Positions 35,398 to 44,204 of a DNA stretch of 64,000 nt are shown here, one piece after another; position 1 is the stretch's first letter; every line of letters starts with the position of its first letter. This DNA is from JACDCY01 sp964350145. Its GTDB lineage: Bacteria; Gemmatimonadota; Gemmatimonadetes; Gemmatimonadales; Gemmatimonadaceae. The notes beneath the pieces were generated by a model. It was not told the DNA's origin. It made no database searches and worked only from the letters and a program-made list of their open reading frames with translations. The DNA lies in the NCBI GenBank assembly GCA_964350145.1, contig CAYGJL010000007.1, positions 1-64,000 on the forward strand. The letters are read 5' to 3'. Made by a program: the position numbers and the translations under genes.

Positions 35398-36687
35398 TTG
35401 CACCTGCGACCGTTTCTGCTGACCGCGCTGGACTCGGCTACCTCCGGGAGCCGGCGGTATCACGTGTGGATGGGCACGCTCACCATCATCATGCTCGTGG
35501 GGGCGTTCGCGTACTCGGTACAGCTGCGCTACGGGCTCGGCGTGACGGGCATGAACGATCACGTGAGCTGGGGGCTGTACATCTCGAACTTCACCTTCCT
35601 CGTCGGGCTCGCGGCGGCGGCAATGATGCTGGTGCTCCCCGCGTACATCCTGCGCGACGTGGACTTCAGCCGCGCGGTGCTCATGGCGGAAGCCGTGGCC
35701 GTCGCCGCCCTGGTGATGTGTCTCGCGTTCGTGGTGGTGGACATCGGCAACCCGCTGGGCGGCTGGCATCTGATGCCCGGGATCGGGTTTCTCAACTGGC
35801 CGCGCTCGCTGCTCGCGTGGGACGTGCTGGTGCTGAACGGGTACCTCGTGCTCAACCTGGCGATTCCCTTTTACATACTGTACAGCCGCTACTCCGGCCG
35901 GCAGCCGGACAAGAAGAAGTACATCCCCTGGATGTACGTCGCCGTCATGTGGGCGGTGAGCATCCACCTGGTGACGGCGTTCCTGCTCGCCGGGCTGCCC
36001 GCGCGCCCGTTCTGGAACACCGCCCTGCTGGGGCCGCGCTTCCTCGCGTCGGCGTTCACGGCCGGGCCCGCGTTCGTGATCCTCCTGCTCTGGTGGATCC
36101 GCCGCGAGACGAAGTACGAGATCGGCGACGGCGTGTTCTCCAAACTCGCGCTGGTCACCACTGTCGCCGCGCAGATCAACCTCGTGATGTTGGGCTCGGA
36201 GCTGTTCTACAAGTTCTACTCGCCGACGCACCACGGCATCAACGCGCGCTACCTCTTCTTCGGCCTCGACGGACACAACGCTCTCGTGCCGTGGATCTGG
36301 ACAGCGATAACGCTCAACGCGATCGCGACGATCGCCCTCATGATCCACCCGATCAGGCGGAACACGCACTGGCTGATGCTCGCCTGCGCGGTGCTGTTCG
36401 TCAGCATATGGGTGGAGAAAGGCCTCGGCCTGGTAGTACCCGGGTTCATCCCGTCGCCACTCGGTGAGATCGTCGAGTACACTCCGAGCCTCGTCGAGCT
36501 CGGCGTCACGGCCGGCATCTGGGCGCTCGGCATGTTCGTTCTCACAGTGCTCGTGCGTGTCGCGCTGCCGATCGAGCTCGGCGAGGTTCGCAGTCCCTAC
36601 GTCCGCGATGCGCGCGTGCCGACGATCGTGCGTCCACGCAGCTCGCGCCCGCCACGGCCGGATGTCCGGCCCGTACGCACGCGGTAA
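35398..36687 (+). CDS. NrfD/PsrC-type membrane quinone oxidoreductase subunit
   Basis: The 429-residue product has about ten membrane helices. It shows NrfD-family features: GMNDHVSWGLYISNF after helix 1, a D-x-G-x-P segment (VVDIGNPLGGWH), and a late PSLVELGVTAGIWALG. The start is TTG at 35398, 7 bases beyond the ferredoxin stop with GAGGCGA in front; no ATG suits the conserved N-terminus. It should oxidize or reduce menaquinone and pair with the ferredoxin encoded upstream. A basic Pro/Arg-rich tail follows the last helix. Confidence 0.92.
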   Translation: MHLRPFLLTALDSATSGSRRYHVWMGTLTIIMLVGAFAYSVQLRYGLGVTGMNDHVSWGLYISNFTFLVGLAAAAMMLVLPAYILRDVDFSRAVLMAEAVAVAALVMCLAFVVVDIGNPLGGWHLMPGIGFLNWPRSLLAWDVLVLNGYLVLNLAIPFYILYSRYSGRQPDKKKYIPWMYVAVMWAVSIHLVTAFLLAGLPARPFWNTALLGPRFLASAFTAGPAFVILLLWWIRRETKYEIGDGVFSKLALVTTVAAQINLVMLGSELFYKFYSPTHHGINARYLFFGLDGHNALVPWIWTAITLNAIATIALMIHPIRRNTHWLMLACAVLFVSIWVEKGLGLVVPGFIPSPLGEIVEYTPSLVELGVTAGIWALGMFVLTVLVRVALPIELGEVRSPYVRDARVPTIVRPRSSRPPRPDVRPVRTR

Positions 36688-36732
36688 CGGCTGGCTTTGA
36701 CGTCAGTCGACCTTTTCTAGTGAGGTAGTGAA

Positions 36733-37680
36733 ATGACCAGTCATTCTCCGAACGACACCCGCTACTCGATCGCCGCGCTGGCCGCGGGCCTGATCGCGGG
36801 CGCGGGTGTGGCCGGCGCGCTCTTTCTCGTCGGCGCACCGCTCCCACTCGTGGCCATCGCCGGAGTCGGCGTGTGGATGTTCTTCGCCGCTTCCATCAAG
36901 TACACGGACCAATGGGAGCGCGCGGTGCTCATGCGCCTCGGGCGCTATCGCGGGCTGCGCGGGCCCGGGTACTTCGGCATCCTGCCGATCCTCGACCGCG
37001 TGGCGTACGTCATCGACCAGCGTATCCGGACCACCGCGTTCGGCGCGGAATCGTGCCTGACGCGGGACACAGTGCCGGTGAACGTGGACGCCATCGCCTT
37101 CTGGATCGTGCGCGACGCCGAACGGGCCGCGCTCGAGGTGCAGGACTACGACGAGGCCGTAATCCTCTCCGCGCAGACGGCGCTGCGCGACGCGATCGGC
37201 AAGCACGACCTGGCGGAGCTGATCCAGTCGAGAGTCGAGCTCGGCCATGGACTCAAGCTCGCGCTCGAGGAAAAAATGCAGAACTGGGGAATCCAGGTAC
37301 AGTCGGTCGAGATCCGCGACGTCATCATTCCAGCCGCGCTCGAGGACGCTATGTCACGGCAGGCGCAGGCGGAGCGGGAGCGGCAGGCGCGCATCATTCT
37401 CGGAACCGCGGAAACGGAGATCGCCCACAAGTTCGTGGAAGCCGCCGACGCTTACCGCGATCACCCGGCCGCAATGAATCTGCGCGCGATGAACATGCTG
37501 TACGAGAGCATCGTGAAGCGCGGCTCGCTCATGGTCGTCCCGTCGGGCCTGGCCGACTCGCTGAACGTGCCGTCGCTGATGGGGCTCATGGGTGCCGCCG
37601 GGCACGTACCGAAGAACGGTGGAGCCGGTGTCACGGCCGAAATCGCCGCTCCGGCGAACCTACCGCCGCGCCACGAGTAG
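36733..37680 (+). CDS. Slipin/stomatin-like SPFH protein
   Basis: The 315-residue product has one or two N-terminal membrane segments (about 14-52), then an SPFH domain: YTDQWERAVLMRLGRYRGLRG is its start, followed by IDQRIRTTAF and VNVDAIAFWIV. It has the conserved coiled region LEDAMSRQAQAERERQARII. A GAGGT Shine-Dalgarno precedes the ATG. SPFH proteins form membrane scaffolds. It follows the NrfD module by 45 bases, so it may organize that complex, though independent function is possible. A strong terminator follows. Confidence 0.92.
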   Translation: MTSHSPNDTRYSIAALAAGLIAGAGVAGALFLVGAPLPLVAIAGVGVWMFFAASIKYTDQWERAVLMRLGRYRGLRGPGYFGILPILDRVAYVIDQRIRTTAFGAESCLTRDTVPVNVDAIAFWIVRDAERAALEVQDYDEAVILSAQTALRDAIGKHDLAELIQSRVELGHGLKLALEEKMQNWGIQVQSVEIRDVIIPAALEDAMSRQAQAERERQARIILGTAETEIAHKFVEAADAYRDHPAAMNLRAMNMLYESIVKRGSLMVVPSGLADSLNVPSLMGLMGAAGHVPKNGGAGVTAEIAAPANLPPRHE

Positions 37681-37726
37681 CGTGATGCCGCTTCAACGAT
37701 AGGCTCGCCGACGCCAGCATGAGAGA

Positions 37727-37761
37727 AGCCCCCGCCCGGACGATCCGGGCGGGGGCTCTTT
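37727..37761. terminator. Intrinsic bidirectional terminator
   Basis: A perfect 14-bp GC stem (AGCCCCCGCCCGGA and its complement) with a CGA loop is followed by CTTT. It lies between the convergent slipin and ethylbenzene-dehydrogenase-like genes and can serve both. Confidence 0.85.
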
Positions 37762-37782
37762 ACTGCGCGGTGTCGGCGTGAC

Positions 37783-39201
37783 TCAGGGCTTGAACGCCAG
37801 CCTGGCAACCATCGGTGAGTAACGGTGCTCGATCTGCGCGTTGTCGAAGATCGCCACGCCGAACGAGTACTGCCTCGTCATGTTGTCGAATTGCACGTCG
37901 TTGACGTCGCCGGTGACCAGCCTCCGGCGGAACTCGACGGCCCAAGTGCCGGTGTTGTGCAGGCCCTTCGCGTCCACGTCCGCGCGGAAACCGCCCGGGC
38001 CTTTCGTGATGATGCCGGGGATCTCCGTGCCCACCGCCAGCGCGTTGAGCGCGGCCGTAGTGAGGAGCACCTTCTGGCTGTCGAAGATGTAGTAGGGTGG
38101 AGCGCTGTTGCTCGAGCCCCGGTAAGTTGGCGCCCCGGCCGTAGCGAGATTGTCGGAGTAGCCGCCGTCGCCGTCATCACTGGCACGACCGCCGTTGCCC
38201 GCTCCGGTCGGTCCGGGAACCCAGTAGCGTACGTATTGATCGTCCGCCTTGGCGTGCTGGTTGCCGCGGATCAACTTCCAGTGCCACATGTCGGCGATCT
38301 CCCCTGGATTGCTGGTGTACATCTTTGCCCCCTGCTGCTGCGTCGTGTAGTCGTAGGTCGTTCCGGGTGCGTTGCCCTTGGCAGGATCGTGGCAGATCAC
38401 CGCGCACCCGCTCTGGTCGAAGCCGGCGACCGTGGTGGGGCCGTATGTGTTCCAGATGACCGACAGCTTGTCCTCGTAGTTGAACCGTGCGGGGTCTTCC
38501 TCGTCGAACGCCCCTCCCATGTACGACGCCCAGGTCACCCCTGCAGCCGGCACCGGGCTCTTCCCGGCGAGCTTCTTCCACGTCCCGTCGGCCTGCTTGA
38601 CCCAGGGCTGACGCCGGACACTCGCCTTGTCGTCGTCCCAGGAGATCACCATGTAGAGATAGGTTGCGTCGTATGCCGCCTGGATCGTCACGAATTCCGC
38701 GTCGCCCCAGCCATCAGCGATGCGGAGACGCACCCGGGCCGCCTGATTCCAGGCCGGATCGAAAAAGCCGTCGACCGTCGGGACTGGTATCGAGGTGCCA
38801 GCGCCCACCTTGATCGCCTCGAGCACGCTCGGCGCTGCCGGCGGGAGTTTCGCTATCCAGTCCATCACGAGCGTCTGGTCGCCTTCGGAATAACTCGCCA
38901 CCGCGCCGCCGCCGTGCGGGGTTGTGTTCAACGGCTTGAGCACGAGCAGGCTCTGCGCAGGGTTTGCCGGGTCCACGAGTCCCGACTGCTGCAGCTGAGC
39001 GGAATCCATCGTCACCACAAAGAACCGCCCCGAGGACGCGCCGTGACAGGAGCCGCAGTCCTCGGTAAGAACTTTCTGGACCGAGGTGAAGTTAGCGCCA
39101 GCAAGCTCTGGTCCCGTGGCGTCGTCACCGTTGCACGCCGCTGCGAAAGCGGCAGCCAGCAGCAGGGCCGCAGCCGGGGTCACAAAATGCCTGGTGTTCA
39201 T
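37783..39201 (-). CDS. Ethylbenzene-dehydrogenase-like heme domain lipoprotein with N-terminal heme c
   Basis: The product (472 residues) has a lipobox (AAAFAAAC), an N-terminal heme site CGSCH (DCGSCHGASSGRFF) and a domain resembling the heme b-binding gamma subunit of ethylbenzene dehydrogenase/DMSO-type enzymes (FDPAWNQAARVRL, WGDAEFVTIQAAYD). A second site, CAVICH, has the rare CxxxCH spacing. It is exported and lipid-anchored. It probably works as an electron carrier with the neighbouring cytochromes, possibly with a molybdoenzyme. The ATG at 39201 gives a clean signal; an ATG 12 codons earlier is less likely. Confidence 0.85.
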   Translation of the reverse strand: MNTRHFVTPAAALLLAAAFAAACNGDDATGPELAGANFTSVQKVLTEDCGSCHGASSGRFFVVTMDSAQLQQSGLVDPANPAQSLLVLKPLNTTPHGGGAVASYSEGDQTLVMDWIAKLPPAAPSVLEAIKVGAGTSIPVPTVDGFFDPAWNQAARVRLRIADGWGDAEFVTIQAAYDATYLYMVISWDDDKASVRRQPWVKQADGTWKKLAGKSPVPAAGVTWASYMGGAFDEEDPARFNYEDKLSVIWNTYGPTTVAGFDQSGCAVICHDPAKGNAPGTTYDYTTQQQGAKMYTSNPGEIADMWHWKLIRGNQHAKADDQYVRYWVPGPTGAGNGGRASDDGDGGYSDNLATAGAPTYRGSSNSAPPYYIFDSQKVLLTTAALNALAVGTEIPGIITKGPGGFRADVDAKGLHNTGTWAVEFRRRLVTGDVNDVQFDNMTRQYSFGVAIFDNAQIEHRYSPMVARLAFKP

Positions 39202-39528
39202 GAAAGGCGTCTCCGCGCTCAGGGAATTGTCACACAAAAAAAGGCGGGAAATGACACCTGCGAAGCGCGCGTTCCCGGGAAACGAATGGCGAACCGTGGT
39301 CGATGCCTGCCTCGACCAAGTGCCGCGTTTCCCTGCCGTCGATCACCGGCTGAGGCCGATGTCCGGACTTCATGTTCCTGCCTCCTCGACGCGCGTCGAT
39401 GTCGCGTTAAGGAAGCTCGAGCGGGGGCAAAGCTACAATCGGGATAACCTGCAACGAGAGTAGGTGAATGCCTGATCCATGCCGACCGCCGTTCCGCCCG
39501 TGGTGGGTCAGTTTCGTCATGTTGTCTT
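39202..39528. other. Intergenic region upstream of the cytochrome lipoprotein
   Basis: I see no supported gene in these 327 bases. The part next to 39201 should hold the leftward promoter and leader of the lipoprotein gene (a GGAG lies about 10 bases before its ATG). A TACAAT at 39434-39439 resembles a -10 box. Repeat copy C begins at 39529. Confidence 0.5.
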
Positions 39529-39750
39529 GCGACTGCGGACTGAGGACTCAGGACCCTTGCGGCCTCAGGACTAACTACAATCGACGATCGACGATTAAGT
39601 GAGGACCGAGGACTGAGGAGAGAAGCATTCCGCCGGTCGGTCCTCGTCTTCCCCGCAGTGTTTCCCATCCTCAGTCCTCGATAAATCGCCGATCCGCGAT
39701 GGCTCTTGGTCCTGAGGCCGCAAGGGTCCTGGGTCCTCAATCCGCAATCA
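39529..39750 (-). repeat. Long inverted-repeat element, copy C
   Basis: Arms at 39529-39619 and 39668-39750 are reverse complements around a 48-base loop. Both arms have an extra heptad (GAGGACTCAGGACCC on one side and GAGGACCCAGGACCC on the other) compared with copies A and B. The GCCATCG-type arm is on the right, so this copy is inverted relative to A and B. The loop motif GGAATGCTTCTCTCC (minus strand) matches GGAATGCCTTTCTCC in copy B and TATGCTTCTCTCC in copy D. It contains no ORF and lies between the cytochrome lipoprotein gene and hemH. Confidence 0.92.
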
Positions 39751-39806
39751 CAGGTGAACGTCACCGGAATTGACTCACTATCGTTCCGCCCGTTGCGTGC
39801 GTCGCG

Positions 39807-40793
39807 GTGGTTAACTTGGCCAGCGTGACGACTCGCGACGCGACTCAGCTCGTACTCGTTAACCTGGGGACTCCCCGTGAGCCGACGGCGGCCGCGGTGC
39901 GCGAGTTCCTGGACGAGTTCCTTAGCGATCCGGCGGTGGTAGACTGGCCGCGGTTCGTCTGGCAGCCGATCCTGCGTGGCATAGTGCTCCGCAAGCGCCC
40001 GGCACGCGTGGCCGAGCAGTACGAGTCCATCTGGAGTCCGGGCGGCTCGCCGCTGCGAGTCGAGACCGAAGCGATCGTGGCCGGCGTACGGGAGCGCTCG
40101 GGCGGCCGTTTCCACGCGAGCGCGGCCTACCGGTATGGGGAGCCGTCGCTCGACACTGTGATGCGGCGGCTGGCCCGGGACAGCACGGGCCCGGTGATAG
40201 TGTGTCCGCTCTTTCCGCAGCGCACGGATGCAACGACGGGCACGGCGTTCCTTCGCGCCCGTGAAGCAGCCGCTCGCAACGAAATCGCGGACCGCGTCGT
40301 CGAGCGGCTCATGCCGCCGGACGACCCGGGCTACGTGCGCGCCATGGCAGAGCAATGGCACCGCGCGCTGCGGGAGGCGGGCCACGAAGTCGAGCACATC
40401 GTCGTCTCGTTCCATGGGATACCGGTTCGGTATGATCGGCGCGAAGGCGGCATGTATGTGCGGGACTGCGAAGCGACGACGCGCGCTTTCCTGGAAGCGA
40501 TCGACTGGCCCCGCGACCGGGCCACGCTGGCATATCAATCGGTGTTCGGTCCCGAGCCATGGCTCAAGCCGGCGACGGCGACCATTCTCGAGGAGCTGCC
40601 GCGACGGGGCGTGCGTAGCGTCGCGGTCATCACGCCCGGATTCGTCACAGATGGGTTGGAGACGATCGAGGAGATCGGCATCCGCGGACGCGAGTCCTTC
40701 GTGCAGGCAGGGGGCGAGCATTTTGTCCGCGTCGGCTCGGTAGCTGCCGAGCCCGCGTTCCTGGATGCAGTCGCGGCGCTGGCCGCCGACTGA
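39807..40793 (+). CDS. hemH: Ferrochelatase
   Basis: The 328-residue product begins VLVNLGTPREPTAAAVREFL, the ferrochelatase N-terminus. It carries the catalytic His in VSFHGIPVRY near residue 193 and the metal-side PGFVTDGLETIEEIG near residue 280. It inserts Fe2+ into protoporphyrin IX, the last step of the protoporphyrin-dependent heme route. The start is one of two GTG codons, 39807 or 39825; neither has a strong ribosome site. It precedes the main hem operon by 150 bases and lies just downstream of repeat copy C. Confidence 0.94.
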   Translation: MVNLASVTTRDATQLVLVNLGTPREPTAAAVREFLDEFLSDPAVVDWPRFVWQPILRGIVLRKRPARVAEQYESIWSPGGSPLRVETEAIVAGVRERSGGRFHASAAYRYGEPSLDTVMRRLARDSTGPVIVCPLFPQRTDATTGTAFLRAREAAARNEIADRVVERLMPPDDPGYVRAMAEQWHRALREAGHEVEHIVVSFHGIPVRYDRREGGMYVRDCEATTRAFLEAIDWPRDRATLAYQSVFGPEPWLKPATATILEELPRRGVRSVAVITPGFVTDGLETIEEIGIRGRESFVQAGGEHFVRVGSVAAEPAFLDAVAALAAD

Positions 40794-40859
40794 CGCCGTC
40801 AGGGATCCGCCGACCTGCGTGTCGGATTTTCGCGGAAATTGCGCGGCCATGACGAGACT

Positions 40860-40890
40860 GTGACACAGGGCGGCCGGCGCGCGGTACAAT
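40860..40890 (+). promoter_or_regulatory. Candidate promoter of the hemA operon
   Basis: GTGACA (40860-40865, five of six matches to TTGACA) and TACAAT (40885-40890, five of six matches to TATAAT) are 19 bases apart, slightly long. The -10 is about 53 bases upstream of the hemA ATG. Confidence 0.5.
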
Positions 40891-40942
40891 GTGCCCAGGC
40901 GATTCCCTTCTCTCTGCTTCGAACCGCTGGATGGAGCGGCGC

Positions 40943-42283
40943 ATGCATCGCATAGGCGTAGTTGGAATTTCGTGGCGACATCGTCGGTCCGACGTACTCG
41001 GCGCTTTTACGATCCCCCGCGAGGAGCGGGCGGAGCGGGTTCCGCAGCTCGCCGTGGCGCTCGGGGTCCGCGAGCTCGTATACGTGGCGACGTGCAACCG
41101 CGTGGAGGTCGCGTTCGCGATCGACGCCGGCACGCCACTGGCGGCGTGCCGGCGCAAGGTCTTCGCCGCACTGGCTGGAAGAGAGCCGCACCCGGGCGAA
41201 GCGGAGCAGACGCTCCGCGTCTGGCAGGGCGAGGGAGCGGCGGAGCACCTCTTTCTGATGACCGCCGGACTCGACTCCGCCCGCATCGGCGAGAGCGAGG
41301 TCACCGGACAGGTCCGTGAAGCGGTGGAGCATTCGCGGGCGCTCGGGCTGCTCGGCCCACGACTCGATACAGTATTCGCCGAGGCCTTGAAGGTGGCCAA
41401 GCGCGTGCGCCCGGTCACCGAAGGTCGCATCGGGAGGGTGTCGCTCGCGGAGATAGCGCTGCGGCACGTACAGGAGCGCATCGAGCGTACGCCGGGCAGT
41501 GTCGCGCTGATCGGGGTATCGCCGATGACCGAGCAGTGCGCGCGCTCTCTCGCGGCGGCCGGCACCCGCGTCATCATCGTCAACCGGACCCCGGAGCGAG
41601 CCCGAATCCTGGCCGCAGACGTCGGTGGCGAGAGCCGCGCGCTCGAGGAATTCCGCTCCGCCCCGGACGATGTCGAAGCCGTGGTAGTCGCAACGGGCGC
41701 GCGCGAGCCGGTGCTCTCGCGCGGTGATCTCGAGCGGCTGGCCGCGCGTGCTTCCTCGGGCGAAGCTCCGCTGGTCGTGGACCTGGGCGTGCCGGCGAAC
41801 GTCGCGCCCGAAGACGCCTGCGCCGCCGACGTGCCGCGGCTGGGGATGGACGACATCAGCGATGAAGCCGCCGCCGACCATGGACGGATCCTGCTCGAGT
41901 TCGCGGACGCGCGGGCGATCGTGGACGAGGCGCTCACCGACCTCCGGCGTCACGCCGAGGAGCGGCTGATCGGCCCGATGATCGCGCAAATGCGCCTGCG
42001 CTACCAGCGCACGGCGCTGGAGGGAGTGGAGCGGCTATTCGAGCGTGACCTCGCCGGGCTGGGCGAGCAGGAGCGCGATTCTATTCGCCGGTGGGCGGAG
42101 ACCCTCGCGCGGCGTTTCGCGCATGTGCCCTCGGTGGGCTTGCGCGATCTGGCGTTCCAGGCGGGACCCTCCGCGGTGCAAGCCTTCTTCCAGAATAGCG
42201 AGCCCGATCTCGCTCGAGAGCTGCACGCGGCGATGGAGCGCGCGGGTGCGGGATTCTTCGAACCGGTGGGAGACAAATCGTGA
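40943..42283 (+). CDS. hemA: Glutamyl-tRNA reductase
   Basis: The 446-residue product starts MHRIGVVGISWRHRRSDV and has the catalytic Cys51 in YVATCNRVEV. Further features are IGESEVTGQVREA, an NADPH-binding region (VALIGVSPMTEQCARSLAAAG given by its place near residue 170) and the C-terminal dimerization helix. It reduces glutamyl-tRNA to glutamate-1-semialdehyde, the committed step of C5 tetrapyrrole synthesis. A GGAG six bases upstream supports the ATG at 40943. The stop overlaps hemC (GTGA). Confidence 0.95.
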   Translation: MHRIGVVGISWRHRRSDVLGAFTIPREERAERVPQLAVALGVRELVYVATCNRVEVAFAIDAGTPLAACRRKVFAALAGREPHPGEAEQTLRVWQGEGAAEHLFLMTAGLDSARIGESEVTGQVREAVEHSRALGLLGPRLDTVFAEALKVAKRVRPVTEGRIGRVSLAEIALRHVQERIERTPGSVALIGVSPMTEQCARSLAAAGTRVIIVNRTPERARILAADVGGESRALEEFRSAPDDVEAVVVATGAREPVLSRGDLERLAARASSGEAPLVVDLGVPANVAPEDACAADVPRLGMDDISDEAAADHGRILLEFADARAIVDEALTDLRRHAEERLIGPMIAQMRLRYQRTALEGVERLFERDLAGLGEQERDSIRRWAETLARRFAHVPSVGLRDLAFQAGPSAVQAFFQNSEPDLARELHAAMERAGAGFFEPVGDKS

Positions 42284-43206
42284 AGCTGCGCATCGGCACG
42301 CGCGGGTCAGCACTCGCGCGCGCGCAGGCAGCGAACGTCGCGCGCCTGCTCGAAGCCCATGGGCATTCCACGGAGATCACCATCATTTCCACCGAAGGCG
42401 ATCGAGTGACGGATCGCGGGTTTACCGACGTGGGCGCTTTCGGGATCTTCGTGAGAGAGATCGAAGCCGCGCTGCTCGATGGGCACGTGGACCTTGCGGT
42501 TCACTCTTACAAGGACCTGCCGTCGCGGAGCCCTGATGAACTCATGATCGCGGCGGTGCCGGAGCGGCTGGACGCGGCGGATGTGCTGCTCGCCAGGCCG
42601 GACGCCTCGGCCGCGGAGCGCAGCACGCTGCCCTTGCGGGATGGTGCCCGCGTCGGCACCTCGGCGGCTCGCCGCCAAGCGCTGCTCCGTTCGCTGCGTC
42701 CCGACCTCGACGTTGGCATGCTGCGCGGCAACGTGCCGACGAGAGTGCGCGCACTCTCGGAGGGACGATTCGACGCGATCGTCCTTGCCGCGGCCGGCCT
42801 GGCGCGGCTCGAGCGCGCGGCGGACGTTGAGGCGCTGCTCGTCCCTGGCGACATCGTGCGCACCCGCCTCGATCCGGCGACCTTCGTTCCGGCGCCGGCG
42901 CAGGGTGCGATCGCGGTTCAAGTGCGGGCGCATGGGTCGGCGGTTCGCGACGCGGTGGCCGCGATCGACGACGCGCGCACCGCGCGCACCTTACGCGCAG
43001 AACGCGCAGCGCTGGCGTTTGCCGATGGAGGATGCACGTTGCCGTTCGGCGCGTGGTGCGAGACGCTGCCTACGGGGGCGCTGCGCTTGATCGTGGCGCT
43101 CGGCCGAAGCGATGGCACGGTCACGCGTGCCGAAGTCACCGGCGACGACCCTGACGCGGTTGCGGAAGCGGCGTGGCACGACGTCTCCATCGAGGCATTC
43201 GCGTGA
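42280..43206 (+). CDS. hemC: Porphobilinogen deaminase (hydroxymethylbilane synthase)
   Basis: The 308-residue product has MKLRIGTRGSALARAQA, VREIEAALLDGHVDLAVHSYKDLP, and GTSAARRQALLRSLRPDL. The dipyrromethane cofactor Cys252 lies in GGCTLPFGA. It joins four porphobilinogens into hydroxymethylbilane. GTG start; both ends overlap neighbours by GTGA. No hemD follows, although uroporphyrinogen III synthase would be needed next. Confidence 0.96.
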   Translation: MKLRIGTRGSALARAQAANVARLLEAHGHSTEITIISTEGDRVTDRGFTDVGAFGIFVREIEAALLDGHVDLAVHSYKDLPSRSPDELMIAAVPERLDAADVLLARPDASAAERSTLPLRDGARVGTSAARRQALLRSLRPDLDVGMLRGNVPTRVRALSEGRFDAIVLAAAGLARLERAADVEALLVPGDIVRTRLDPATFVPAPAQGAIAVQVRAHGSAVRDAVAAIDDARTARTLRAERAALAFADGGCTLPFGAWCETLPTGALRLIVALGRSDGTVTRAEVTGDDPDAVAEAAWHDVSIEAFA

Positions 43207-44204
43207 AGGAACCCGATCTGGCACGACCCGGTCGCGTGCGCCCACGCCGCCTGCGTCGTAGTGCCGCGCTCCGCGATCTCGTCGCCGAAACGCACGTGAG
43301 CGCGTCGCAGTTGATCATGCCGCATTTTGTCTTGCCATCGACCGCTGGCGTTGAGCCAATTCCGTCGATGCCCGGCATCTCGCGGCTCGGCGTGGACGAT
43401 CTGGTGCGAACGGTAGAGTCCGATCTGCGCTTGGGGGTAAGGGCGGTGCTCCTCTTCGGTGTGCCTCGCGACGGCACCAAAGACGCAGACGGGAGCAGTG
43501 CGCGCGACCCCGAGGGCACGGTTCCGACGGCGATTCGAGCGCTGCGCGGCGCACTCGGCCACGACATCGTCGTCTTCACCGACGTGTGCTTGTGCGCGTA
43601 TACCGATCACGGCCACTGCGGAATTCTGCTGAACGGTGCAGTGGACAACGACCGGTCCCTCGGGCCGATCGCGGCAATGGCACTCGTCCATGCGGAAGCC
43701 GGCGCGGACATGGTGGCGCCGTCGGACATGATGGATGGACGGGTGGCGGCCATCCGCGACGCGCTCGATCGGCAGGGGCAGAGTGACGTCGGTATCCTGT
43801 CGTACGCCGTGAAATACGCGTCGGCGTACTACGGCCCATTTCGCGACGCCGCCGATTCGTCGCCGCACCATGGCGACCGGCGGGGCTACCAGATGGATCC
43901 GCGCAACGCCGCCGAGGCCGTACGCGAAGCGCGGCTCGACGAAGCGGAGGGGGCGGACATGCTGATGGTAAAGCCGGCGCTTGCTTATCTCGATGTGATC
44001 CGCCGCGTCCGCGAAGCATCGGCGCTGCCGCTCGCTGCCTACAACGTTTCCGGCGAGTACTCCGCCGTGAAGGCGGCAGCGGAACGGGGCTGGCTCGACG
44101 AGGGAGCGATCGTGCGCGAGAACCTTCAGGCAATGGTCCGCGCCGGGGCCGACACGATCATCACGTATCATGCGCGGGAAGCGCTCGCGAAGGGGTGGTT
44201 ATGA
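43203..44204 (+). CDS. hemB: Delta-aminolevulinic acid dehydratase (porphobilinogen synthase)
   Basis: The product (333 residues) has the zinc-binding cysteines C129-x-C131-x7-C139 (DVCLCAYTDHGHC). Schiff-base lysines lie in SYAVKYASAYYGPF and MLMVKPALAYLD. It condenses two aminolevulinate molecules into porphobilinogen. The Cys-rich site indicates a Zn2+-dependent form. The GTG at 43203 overlaps the hemC stop; an upstream in-frame ATG at 43173 would overlap hemC by more than 30 bases and is not favoured. The first about 25 residues are unusually Arg-rich. Confidence 0.96.
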   Translation: MKEPDLARPGRVRPRRLRRSAALRDLVAETHVSASQLIMPHFVLPSTAGVEPIPSMPGISRLGVDDLVRTVESDLRLGVRAVLLFGVPRDGTKDADGSSARDPEGTVPTAIRALRGALGHDIVVFTDVCLCAYTDHGHCGILLNGAVDNDRSLGPIAAMALVHAEAGADMVAPSDMMDGRVAAIRDALDRQGQSDVGILSYAVKYASAYYGPFRDAADSSPHHGDRRGYQMDPRNAAEAVREARLDEAEGADMLMVKPALAYLDVIRRVREASALPLAAYNVSGEYSAVKAAAERGWLDEGAIVRENLQAMVRAGADTIITYHAREALAKGWL

